From Allomuricauda sp. (GTDB taxonomy: Bacteria; Bacteroidota; Bacteroidia; Flavobacteriales; Flavobacteriaceae): a stretch of 64,000 bases of DNA. The translations under genes were made by a program, and so were the position numbers. The stretch covers positions 1-64,000 of the forward strand of contig JASBTQ010000034.1 of the NCBI GenBank assembly GCA_030148335.1, written 5' to 3'. The notes beneath the pieces are model-generated. The model saw nothing but the letters and a program-made list of their open reading frames with translations. It had not been told where the DNA came from and did not search any database. Below are positions 1 to 7,670 of the stretch, one piece after another. Every line of letters starts with the position of its first letter. Positions within the stretch are counted from its first letter, which is position 1.

Positions 1-1
1 T

Positions 2-1060
2 ACGGATCTTTATGGCTATGTGCCCTATACAGAGGCCATGTCCGGGGAGAGTTCGGGCATTTTTACCCCAAAATATGACGATCAGGAAACCGTGTACAAC
101 GGTGTGCTCCAGGATTTGGCCGATGCCGATGTCGCACTGGCCAAAGGAGAGACCATTGCAGGGTCAACAGGTGATGTCATCTATGATGGCGATGCTGCGC
201 AATGGAGAAAATTGGCCAATTCACTGCGTCTTCGCTATTTGATGCGAATATCGAAAAGAAGGGATGTTTCCGCAGAAATGCAGGCCATTGTGAACGCAGG
301 AAACTACATTAGCAACAATGCGGACAATGCCACATTGGTATATAGCGGCACGTCCAACACCGACTCTTGGCCAGAAAGCACCGGTCGTATCGGAGGGTTC
401 GACGAAAAGAGCTTGTGTACTACACTATTGGATTATTTTGAGCTGTTCAATGATCCTCGCTTGGATATTTGGTTTGACCGAAATAGCGATGGCGAATGGG
501 TGGGAATACCCATCGGTCTCAATCAGGACAATGCCCGTGCCTATGATGACCAGTACAGCCCAAGCCGTTTGGATGTGGAACTGTTCTACTTTTCTAGGAC
601 CGCTGCCCAGGCATACATCATGAAAAATTCAGAGGTACAGTTCATTTTGGCCGAAGCTGCGGAAAGAGGTTTTATCACAGGGAATGCCGAAACCTATTAC
701 AATGAAGGCATAAGGGCCAGTCTGTCCTATTGGGGAGTTCCAGATGCGGACATCGATACCTATTTGGCAGGGCCAACGGTACAATACGATGGTTCCTTGG
801 AATTGCTCTTGACCCAAAAGACCATTGCCCTTTGGAATGTGGATTATCAAGGATGGATGGACTATAGAAGGACCGGTATGCCCGCTTTGGAAACCGGCCC
901 GGATGACCTGAACGGAGGGCGTTATCCCGTGCGTTTCCTCTATCCTTCTTCAGAGCAGACCCTGAACAAGGCCAATTATGATGCAGCAGTGCAGGCCATG
1001 GGAGGTGAAGGTGATAACATCAACACACCTGGTTGGTGGGAAACTGGAAACAGGTATTAA
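2..1060 (+). CDS. SusD/RagB-family outer-membrane nutrient-binding lipoprotein (5' end missing)
   Basis: This is the C-terminal ~352 residues of a SusD/RagB-type protein; the reading frame is open to the left edge, so the start and lipoprotein signal lie outside the window. SusD proteins cap a SusC TonB-dependent transporter and bind its substrate at the cell surface. Seen here are family-typical segments such as a YYNEGIRAS helix and the TIALWNVDYQGWMDYRRTG stretch near the C-terminus. The next genes encode secreted phosphatases, so the substrate may be a phosphorylated compound rather than a plain glycan; that is inference. The matching SusC gene should lie just upstream of the window. Confidence 0.88.
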   Translation, partial: TDLYGYVPYTEAMSGESSGIFTPKYDDQETVYNGVLQDLADADVALAKGETIAGSTGDVIYDGDAAQWRKLANSLRLRYLMRISKRRDVSAEMQAIVNAGNYISNNADNATLVYSGTSNTDSWPESTGRIGGFDEKSLCTTLLDYFELFNDPRLDIWFDRNSDGEWVGIPIGLNQDNARAYDDQYSPSRLDVELFYFSRTAAQAYIMKNSEVQFILAEAAERGFITGNAETYYNEGIRASLSYWGVPDADIDTYLAGPTVQYDGSLELLLTQKTIALWNVDYQGWMDYRRTGMPALETGPDDLNGGRYPVRFLYPSSEQTLNKANYDAAVQAMGGEGDNINTPGWWETGNRY

Positions 1061-1090
1061 AACGATTTGACCATTAAATAACCGACAAAT

Positions 1091-1114
1091 GGTTGCCTTG
1101 GAAACGGGGCAGCC
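1091..1114 (+). terminator. Stem-loop between susD-like gene and phosphodiesterase
   Basis: GGTTGCC (1091-1097) can pair with GGCAGCC (1108-1114) with one G-U pair, leaving a 10-nt loop. No clear T-tract follows. It may act as a partial terminator or mRNA-stabilising hairpin that sets the ratio of the abundant SusD-like protein to the downstream enzymes; that role is inference. Confidence 0.35.
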
Positions 1115-1136
1115 ATTGTTGTTAAAATAAAATCAC

Positions 1137-2795
1137 ATGATAAAGAATGTATTTTTTGCGATCGGTTTAGTCACGATTTTTTTATCGGCCTGCTCTCGAA
1201 ATACGGAGAACAATTCTGATATACAGCATATTGTGATCATTGGTGTGGATGGAATGAGTCCCAATGGCATCCAAAGGGCACATACACCGATGATGGATTC
1301 CATGATCCAAAATGGAGCGGCCACTATGCATGCCCGTTCAGTTTTGCCCTCAAGCTCCAGCCCCAATTGGGCCAGTATGATCATGGGGGCCGATACCGAA
1401 CAGCATGGTATCACCTCGAATGGGTGGGAAAAATTCGACCACCAGTTGCCCCCCGTAGTGGCCACCAAAAATGGAACCTTTCCCACCATTTTCACCTTGT
1501 TCCATGACCAACAGCCCGAAGCCCATGTAGGGGCCATTTACGATTGGGACGGATTTGGGCGTTTGTTTGAAAAAGAAGATGTGGATTTTGACATTGATGG
1601 CGATCATGAGGATAATACCACACAACAGGCGGTGAGCTACATCAAGGAACACACCCCAAAATTCACTTTTGTGCATTTGGACCATGTGGACCATGCAGGT
1701 CACGCCTTGGGCCATGGCACTCCTGAGTATTTCAAAGCGGTGGAAAAGGCCGATTCCTTGATCACGGAGATTGTCAATGCCACCAAAGAAGTGGGTATTT
1801 TCGAAAAGACCCTGTTCATAGTTTCTGCCGATCACGGAGGAATCGGTTTGGGACATGGAGGAGAAAGCTTGGCTGAAATGGAGATTCCCTTCATTCTTTT
1901 TGGGGCCGGCATCAAAAAAGGGTACGAAATTGAAGAGACGGTGTACCAATATGACAATGCACCGACTGTGGCCTATGCCATGGGACTGCAAACACCCCAA
2001 TCTTGGATCGGGAGGCCCGTAAAAGGAGCTTTTATTGGGAATGAAAAACCCAATTTGATCTATAAACGAAAAGAACTGATTGCCCAACCCAAGATCCTTC
2101 CCGATGCAGGCCATTTTGAACCTGCCGGAGGTATTTTCAATGCAGATTCGGTGGCCGTGGTGATGCAAAACCCCAACAATTTGGGTGAAATCAGGTACAC
2201 GATGGGCAACGCCGTTCCGACTATGGAAAATAGTAAGGTCTATCAAGATACCTTCTATCTGAAGCAAACTGTGATTGTCAAAGCTGGGATTTTTCAAGAT
2301 GACCAATTGTTGAGTACCATTGCGGAGGCCAATTTCCGATTGGTCCCAGAAACCAAAGAAGACCCCGTTACCTATACCATTTATTATGGCGAAGAGATGG
2401 ACAAATTACCCGATTTTTCTACCTTGAAACCTATAAAGGAAGGTTACGTGACAGAATTCTCCCCGAAAGCGATATTGACGGAAGGTGTCCAACAAGAACA
2501 AGTGGCCTTGGTGCTGGAAAGTTATTTGGACATCCCCAAAGAGGGGAAATATGGGTTTTTCACCAACAGCGATGATGGTAGCAAACTCTATGTGAATGGA
2601 AAATTAGTGGTGGACAACGACGGTGACCATGGTGTTGTGGAACGCGGGGAAGCTATTGAACTTGCCAAAGGCAAACATTTGATCAGGGTCGAATTTTTTA
2701 ACGGTGGGGGAGGCTATCATTTGGATGTGAAATACCAAGGGGACAGTATTCCAAAGCAGATCATTCCCGCCAATCATTTGTATAGGGAAAAATAG
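1137..2795 (+). CDS. Alkaline-phosphatase-superfamily phosphodiesterase lipoprotein with C-terminal PA14-like domain
   Basis: A 552-residue secreted lipoprotein; the signal peptide ends at the lipobox Cys19 (FLSAC). The catalytic part is of the type I phosphodiesterase/nucleotide pyrophosphatase kind: IGVDGM (metal ligand Asp38), SSSSPNWAS near residues 72-80 carrying the probable Ser nucleophile, HVDHAGHALGHG and SADHGG supplying further metal ligands. Residues ~450-550 resemble a PA14/GLEYA carbohydrate-binding fold (GKYGFFTNSDDGSKLYVNG). It would hydrolyse a phosphodiester or phosphomonoester outside the cytoplasm. It starts the enzyme operon, 15 nt ahead of the PLP-enzyme gene. The substrate is unknown; a binding domain for sugars suggests a glycan- or glycerol-linked phosphate (inference). 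Confidence 0.85.
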   Translation: MIKNVFFAIGLVTIFLSACSRNTENNSDIQHIVIIGVDGMSPNGIQRAHTPMMDSMIQNGAATMHARSVLPSSSSPNWASMIMGADTEQHGITSNGWEKFDHQLPPVVATKNGTFPTIFTLFHDQQPEAHVGAIYDWDGFGRLFEKEDVDFDIDGDHEDNTTQQAVSYIKEHTPKFTFVHLDHVDHAGHALGHGTPEYFKAVEKADSLITEIVNATKEVGIFEKTLFIVSADHGGIGLGHGGESLAEMEIPFILFGAGIKKGYEIEETVYQYDNAPTVAYAMGLQTPQSWIGRPVKGAFIGNEKPNLIYKRKELIAQPKILPDAGHFEPAGGIFNADSVAVVMQNPNNLGEIRYTMGNAVPTMENSKVYQDTFYLKQTVIVKAGIFQDDQLLSTIAEANFRLVPETKEDPVTYTIYYGEEMDKLPDFSTLKPIKEGYVTEFSPKAILTEGVQQEQVALVLESYLDIPKEGKYGFFTNSDDGSKLYVNGKLVVDNDGDHGVVERGEAIELAKGKHLIRVEFFNGGGGYHLDVKYQGDSIPKQIIPANHLYREK

Positions 2796-2810
2796 CATAA
2801 ATCAACCAAT

Positions 2811-4172
2811 ATGAAGCACGATAGGCACAACGCGGAATCTGTTGTGGAAGGCGACATCAACCTTACCTCTGCAAGGGGCGAATGGTTAAAGGAAGAAGTG
2901 AACGACCAGACCAAGCAACTGTTGGAAAAGGATGCGAAGTACTTTTTGCACCAATCCATGTCCACCCCGTGTTTGGACGTTTTAAAAAACTGCGAAGGCT
3001 CCTATTTGGAGAGTATTTCAGGGAAGCGTTACCTGGATTTTCATGGCAACAATGTGCACCAAGTAGGGTTTTCCCATCCCAAAATGGTGAGTGCGCTCAT
3101 GGGACAACTTCAGGAACTCACGTTTTCCACCCGAAGATATACCAATGAAAAAGCCATTCAGTTTGCGGAGAAACTGACTTCCTATACCCCAAAAGGCCTG
3201 AACCGTATTTTGCTTACCCCGAACGGGAGTTCTTCCATCAGCATTGCCTTGAAGTTGGCCCGTGCGGTGACCGGAAAACATAAGGTGGTTTCCTTTTGGG
3301 ATTCGTTCCATGGCGCCAACTTGGATGCCATCAGCGTAGGCGGGGAATCCATTTTTCAGGAACATATGGGTCCGTTGATGCCCGGTGTGGAACGCATTCC
3401 GCCACCCATAACCTATCGCGGTATTTTTGAAGGGAACGAAGAAAAAGCCTTGGAATACTTGGAACATGTGTTGTCCAAAGACGATGAGGTCGGTGCCTTT
3501 TTGGCCGAGACCATTCGCAACACCGATGTGCAGATTCCATCAGCAGCATATTGGCAAGGTGCCCGCGAACTTTGTGACAAATATGGGGTGCTGTTGATTT
3601 TGGACGAAATCCCGATTGCTTTCGGGCGTACCGGAAAAATGTTCGCTTACGAACTTTTCGGTATCGAACCGGACATTCTCTGTCTGGGCAAGGGCTTGGG
3701 CGGGGGCATTGTTCCCCAAGCAGCCATTGTTACCCGAGAGGAGTATAACCGTTTCGGGCATATCTCCTTGGGGCACTACACGCATGAAAAAAGCCCGTTG
3801 GGCTCCGTGGCCGGATTGACCCTTTTGGAAATCATCGAAGAAGAAAATCTATTGCAAAAAGTAAAGGCAGATGAGGAATTCATGAAAAAGGCCCTTTACA
3901 AAATGCACCGAAAATATTCTCTAATTGGAGATGTAAGAGGAGTCGGGCTTTTATGGGGCATCGAATTGGTGACCAATCGGACCACCAAGGAAAAAGCGAC
4001 CGCTGAAGCCGAGGAAATCATGTATGAATGCCTTAGGAATGGGTTGAGTTTCAAAGTTTCCAAAGGAAACGTACTTCAACTTTCCCCGCCTTTGACCATT
4101 TCCAGGGAAGAACTGGAAAAAGCCTTAGAGATTTTGAACGAAGCCTTTTTAAAAACCAACGCCATAGCCTAA
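2811..4172 (+). CDS. PLP class-III aminotransferase-fold enzyme (phosphonate/phosphoethanolamine lyase-like)
   Basis: A 453-residue fold-type I PLP enzyme of the class-III aminotransferase family. LILDEIPIAFGRTG holds the cofactor-binding Asp265, and CLGKGLGGG the Schiff-base lysine, Lys294; TPNGSSSISIALKLAR is the phosphate-binding turn. The N-terminal region (HQSMSTPCLDVL, FHGNNVHQVGFSHP) reminds me of the PbfA type, (R)-1-hydroxy-2-aminoethylphosphonate ammonia-lyase, and of ethanolamine-phosphate phospho-lyases, rather than of ornithine or GABA transaminases. I infer this from memory of the family. No signal peptide is seen, so it acts in the cytoplasm. Its stop overlaps the next gene's start by one base, so co-expression with the phosphatases is almost certain. 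A plain aminotransferase remains possible. Confidence 0.8.
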   Translation: MKHDRHNAESVVEGDINLTSARGEWLKEEVNDQTKQLLEKDAKYFLHQSMSTPCLDVLKNCEGSYLESISGKRYLDFHGNNVHQVGFSHPKMVSALMGQLQELTFSTRRYTNEKAIQFAEKLTSYTPKGLNRILLTPNGSSSISIALKLARAVTGKHKVVSFWDSFHGANLDAISVGGESIFQEHMGPLMPGVERIPPPITYRGIFEGNEEKALEYLEHVLSKDDEVGAFLAETIRNTDVQIPSAAYWQGARELCDKYGVLLILDEIPIAFGRTGKMFAYELFGIEPDILCLGKGLGGGIVPQAAIVTREEYNRFGHISLGHYTHEKSPLGSVAGLTLLEIIEEENLLQKVKADEEFMKKALYKMHRKYSLIGDVRGVGLLWGIELVTNRTTKEKATAEAEEIMYECLRNGLSFKVSKGNVLQLSPPLTISREELEKALEILNEAFLKTNAIA

Positions 4173-5761
4173 TGAAAAAAATCAACCAACTACTGATCTA
4201 CCTATTTGTGGGCATTGCCCCAATCATGGCCCAAACGGAGCCAAAGATGTTGATACAACCCTATCTGCAGGATGCCGAGCCCAATTCCATCACCATCATG
4301 TGGGAGACCTCCCATGGAGAGGAAAGCATTGTGGAATACGGAACTTCGCCAAAACTGGGCAAAAAGGCCCAAGGCAAGGCCGAGGGCATCAATTTTTCAG
4401 AGTCCAGGGTACATACCGTAAAGTTGACAGGCTTGGACCGCTTTACCGAATATTACTATCGGGTCAGGACGGGCAAGGCCCGATCGGATATCTATCAATT
4501 CAAAACACCGCCGTTTGCCAGTGATGAGGAATCGTTCAACATTGTCGCCATGAGCGATATGCAATACGATGGCCAAAACCCGAACAAATTTTCAGAAGTG
4601 GTCAATCAAGGCGTACTCCACTATTTGGAAAAGGAATACGGCGGCAAATTGCCCGATAATTTGGCCATGGTGTTGATTCCGGGGGATTTGGTGGCCAGTG
4701 GGAGCGAATACTACCAGTGGAAGGAACACTTTTTTGACCCGGCCCAAAAATTGTTTGCTGAGGTACCCGTGTACCCTGTTTTAGGAAACCATGAACGCAA
4801 CTCTATTTTTTACTTCAAATATTTCAGCCTGCCCGAAAACGGCACCCCTGCCTTTGCGGAACATTGGTGGTACAAGGATTACGGCAATACCCGTGTGATC
4901 GGACTCAACTCCAACGAAGGGTATCGGGATTTGAAAGATCAATACCAGTGGCTGGAAAAGGTCTTGGCAGAAACGGAAAAGGACAACAACATCGATTTTG
5001 TCTTTGCCCAGCTTCACCATCCCCACAAATCGGAGCTTTGGATTCCCGGGGAAGAGGAATCTACGGGAAAAGTGGTCAAAATGCTGGAGGAATTCTCCAC
5101 AAAGACCGGAAAACCAAGCGTTCACTTTTTTGGACATACACACGGATATTCCCGTGGTCAGTCCAAAGACCATAAGCATTTATGGATCAATGTGGCCTCC
5201 GCGGGAGGCTCCCTAGACAATTGGGGGGAGTTTGAAGGCAGGGATTATGACGAGTTCACCGTTTCCCAAGATGAATATGGTTTTGTGATGGTAGAGGTGG
5301 ACGGCAACCGAAACGACCCTAAATTTACTATTAAACGGATCAGTCGTGGCAATGAATCCAAGTTTAGGGAGAATGAGCTCCGCGATAGCATTACCATTTG
5401 GAAATTGGAAAAGAAACCCGAAACCCCCAAAGTGATTTCGCCAACAAACGATGCAGAGGTTGAAGGTGAATTTACGATGCTGAAAGCTGGGAAGTTTTCA
5501 AGTTCGATCAATGGAGCTTTCCACGCTGCCGCCCATTGGCAGGTTTCAGAAACCAAGGATTTTGAAAAATTGGCCTTGGACAGTTGGAAGCAACATGAAA
5601 ACTGGTATTATGAAGAAGACCGTCAAAAAAATGACGATCTTACCGATGAAAAGACCAAACGATTGAAACCCGGAACCACCTATTATTGGAGGGTCCGTTA
5701 CCGTGACCAAAACCTCAATTGGAGCGATTGGTCTGAAACAGCATCATTTAAAACCAAATAA
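4172..5761 (+). CDS. Secreted purple-acid-phosphatase-like metallophosphoesterase with N- and C-terminal Fn3-like domains
   Basis: A 529-residue protein with a signal peptide ending near residue 20 (IAPIMAQ). Residues ~25-112 form the Fn3-like N-terminal domain of purple acid phosphatases. The metallophosphoesterase core follows: Asp129 (SDMQ), GDL at 171-173, GNHE at 205-208, the HHPH pair near 282-285 and GHTH at 321-324. The C-terminal ~100 residues end in an Fn3-like strand pattern (YYWRVRYRDQNLNWSDW). It would release phosphate from monoesters in the periplasm or outside the cell. The ATG shares its A with the previous gene's stop, and the next gene begins 2 nt after its own stop. Confidence 0.87.
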   Translation: MKKINQLLIYLFVGIAPIMAQTEPKMLIQPYLQDAEPNSITIMWETSHGEESIVEYGTSPKLGKKAQGKAEGINFSESRVHTVKLTGLDRFTEYYYRVRTGKARSDIYQFKTPPFASDEESFNIVAMSDMQYDGQNPNKFSEVVNQGVLHYLEKEYGGKLPDNLAMVLIPGDLVASGSEYYQWKEHFFDPAQKLFAEVPVYPVLGNHERNSIFYFKYFSLPENGTPAFAEHWWYKDYGNTRVIGLNSNEGYRDLKDQYQWLEKVLAETEKDNNIDFVFAQLHHPHKSELWIPGEEESTGKVVKMLEEFSTKTGKPSVHFFGHTHGYSRGQSKDHKHLWINVASAGGSLDNWGEFEGRDYDEFTVSQDEYGFVMVEVDGNRNDPKFTIKRISRGNESKFRENELRDSITIWKLEKKPETPKVISPTNDAEVEGEFTMLKAGKFSSSINGAFHAAAHWQVSETKDFEKLALDSWKQHENWYYEEDRQKNDDLTDEKTKRLKPGTTYYWRVRYRDQNLNWSDWSETASFKTK

Positions 5762-5763
5762 AA

Positions 5764-6837
5764 ATGAAAAGCAAGATTTTACTTTTGATGGCTGCCTTGG
5801 TAGCTTTTCTTAAGATCAATGCACAGGATCACGACACCAAGGTCATTTTGATCACTTTGGACGGCTACCGTTGGCAGGAGCTCTTCACGGGTGCCGATTC
5901 CTTATTGATTGGCAACAAGGAGTACGTTCATGAAGTAGATGCGTTGAAGGAAGCTTTTTGGAAAGAAACTCCCCAAGAGCGAAGAGAGGTCCTGATGCCT
6001 TTTTTCTGGACCCAAGTGTCCAAAATGGGCCAGTTGCATGGCAACAGGAGTTTGGGCAGCAAAGTGGACCTGACCAACAGAATGTGGTTTTCCTATCCGG
6101 GCTACAACGAAATCCTGACCGGGGCTGCCGATGACAAGAACATCCGCAGCAATGATAAGGTGCCCAATCCCAATACCACCATTTTGGAACGCTACAATAA
6201 CACCCCGCAGGGCAAGGATAAAGTGGCCGCCTTTGGCAGTTGGGATGTGTTCCCGTCCATCATCAACGAGGAGCGTTCCGGTGTTCCTGTGAATGCCGGT
6301 TTTGAAACGGCCACCGAAAATCTCACCGAAAGGGAAAAATTCCTGAACCAACTTCAGGGTCAAATTCCAAGTCCTTGGGGCAGCGTTCGTTTGGATGCCT
6401 TCACCCATCATTATGCCTTGGAGCATATGAAAAAAGCGCATCCGAAGCTGGTATTTGTCTCTTATGGGGAAACGGATGACTTTGCCCATGATGGCGATTA
6501 TCAAGCGTATCTGAAATCGGCCCACAACACTGATGCTTTGATCAAGGAACTATGGGACTTTACCCAACAGGATGATTTTTATAAAGGACAAACGGTTTTT
6601 ATCATCACTACCGACCACGGCAGGGGGACCGAGCCTTTGGATACCTGGAGAAGCCACGGGAGTGATATCAAAGGGGCCAATGAGGTCTGGATGGTCAATT
6701 TTGGAAAGGACGTAAAGGCCTTGGGCGAGGTAAAACAAGAAGAACAATTGCATTCCAACCAGATTGCACCCACGATATTGAACCTATTGGACGTCCCATT
6801 ACCCAAAGAAATGGAAGGGTCGCCCCTAAAGCTTTAG
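5764..6837 (+). CDS. Secreted alkaline-phosphatase-family hydrolase
   Basis: A 357-residue exported protein (signal peptide ends near KINAQ, residue ~21). It belongs to the alkaline phosphatase/phosphodiesterase superfamily: ITLDGYRW carries metal ligand Asp33, WFSYPGYNE carries the likely nucleophile Ser110 (the family more often has Thr), GETDDFAHDGDY and TTDHGRG complete the metal site. No lipobox is seen, unlike the first enzyme of the operon. It is the last gene before a strong hairpin at 6873-6902. Three phosphatase-type enzymes in one operon suggest stepwise attack on one phosphorylated substrate (inference). Confidence 0.84.
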   Translation: MKSKILLLMAALVAFLKINAQDHDTKVILITLDGYRWQELFTGADSLLIGNKEYVHEVDALKEAFWKETPQERREVLMPFFWTQVSKMGQLHGNRSLGSKVDLTNRMWFSYPGYNEILTGAADDKNIRSNDKVPNPNTTILERYNNTPQGKDKVAAFGSWDVFPSIINEERSGVPVNAGFETATENLTEREKFLNQLQGQIPSPWGSVRLDAFTHHYALEHMKKAHPKLVFVSYGETDDFAHDGDYQAYLKSAHNTDALIKELWDFTQQDDFYKGQTVFIITTDHGRGTEPLDTWRSHGSDIKGANEVWMVNFGKDVKALGEVKQEEQLHSNQIAPTILNLLDVPLPKEMEGSPLKL

Positions 6838-6872
6838 TTTAAGTAGGTTTTATTTCAGTTAATTAGTATGTT

Positions 6873-6902
6873 CAAGGCCCATACCTTAAGGTATGGGCCT
6901 TG
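6873..6902 (+). terminator. Perfect hairpin ending the phosphatase operon
   Basis: CAAGGCCCATACC pairs perfectly with GGTATGGGCCTTG around a TTAA loop, a 13-bp stem. No strong T-run follows. It separates the phosphatase operon from the Crp/Fnr gene. Confidence 0.65.
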
Positions 6903-6974
6903 TAGTTAGTGGAAATTCGAAAAAAGCACATCTTTTTTCCAAAATGGTTACCTTAGGACGGCGATTTCTACACC

Positions 6975-7607
6975 ATGAAAGAAGAACTTTTAGAGACGTT
7001 CCGGGGACATTTTGAACAACCGCTGATAGATGAGATCTTGGAAGTGGGAAAACTCATGGAAGTCCCCGCAGGCGAGACCATAATGGATATTGGCCAGTAC
7101 ATCAGGAGCATACCCCTCCTGCTATCAGGGGCCATAAAGGTCCTTAGGGAAGATGAGGAAGGGGACGAACTGCTTTTGTACTATCTGGAACAAGGGGAGA
7201 CCTGTTCGGTCACCATGGCCTGCTGTATGGGGCATACCAAGAGCGAGATCAGGGCCATTGCCGAGACAGATGCCAGCATTGTGATGGTTCCCGTGCAGAA
7301 AATGGAAGAATGGATAGGCAAATACAAAGGATGGCGCAACTATGTTTTCGAAAGCTACCACAACCGCCTGAACGAGTTGTTGCAGACCGTGGACAGCATT
7401 GCGTTCAAGAATTTGGACCAACGTTTGGTGGATTACCTCAAAAAGAAGGTGGAGGTGACCAACGACAACAAGATCCAGAGCACCCATCAGGAGATTGCCT
7501 ATGACCTGCATACCTCAAGGGTCGTCATTTCCAGATTGTTGAAAAAGCTCGAAAAAATGAAGAAACTGGTGCTGCACAGAAGCTACATCCAGGTCATAGA
7601 TCTATAA
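6975..7607 (+). CDS. Crp/Fnr-family transcriptional regulator, candidate sulfide/persulfide sensor
   Basis: A 210-residue regulator. Residues ~1-120 form the cyclic-nucleotide-binding-like beta-barrel, ~125-150 the dimer helix, ~160-205 the winged helix. The recognition helix reads TSRVVISRLL (Arg182, Val183, Arg187). In E. coli CRP a glutamate sits at the Val183 position. The barrel has three cysteines, Cys77, Cys83 and Cys84, and no FNR-type four-Cys cluster. The downstream genes oxidise sulfide and share a 5-4-5 palindrome placed where class II Crp/Fnr activators bind, so this is the obvious regulator; a thiol-based signal is inference. No full palindrome lies ahead of its own gene, only half-site GTTAC at 6947-6951. 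Confidence 0.85.
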   Translation: MKEELLETFRGHFEQPLIDEILEVGKLMEVPAGETIMDIGQYIRSIPLLLSGAIKVLREDEEGDELLLYYLEQGETCSVTMACCMGHTKSEIRAIAETDASIVMVPVQKMEEWIGKYKGWRNYVFESYHNRLNELLQTVDSIAFKNLDQRLVDYLKKKVEVTNDNKIQSTHQEIAYDLHTSRVVISRLLKKLEKMKKLVLHRSYIQVIDL

Positions 7608-7611
7608 CTTT

Positions 7612-7655
7612 GTTCCTTAAGTTACCGAGGGTTGCCCCGGGACAACCTATTTTTG
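7612..7655 (+). promoter_or_regulatory. Crp/Fnr-type operator plus -7 box ahead of sulP-like gene
   Basis: GTTCC-TTAA-GTTAC (7612-7625) has one perfect and one degenerate half-site of the local GTRAC-N4-GTYAC operator. Its centre is 29.5 bp upstream of the -7 box TATTTTTG (7648-7655), the spacing of the stronger sites. The ATG at 7671 is 23 bp below the box. A second TAnnTTTG (7605-7612) lies over the regulator's stop codon. Confidence 0.55.
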
Positions 7656-7670
7656 TATAAAATCCACCGC

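Noticed and set aside
1350..2306. 318-residue minus-strand reading frame opposite the phosphodiesterase gene
   Set aside because: It mirrors a well-supported gene, has no ribosome site or family motif, and its composition is that of an antisense shadow.
6947..6951. GTTAC upstream of the Crp/Fnr gene as an autoregulatory site
   Set aside because: Only one half-site; no partner 9 bp upstream and no -7 box at the regulon spacing.
7632..7670. Upstream TTG start for the SulP gene
   Set aside because: It would place the first codons over the promoter; ATG 7671 fits the family start.
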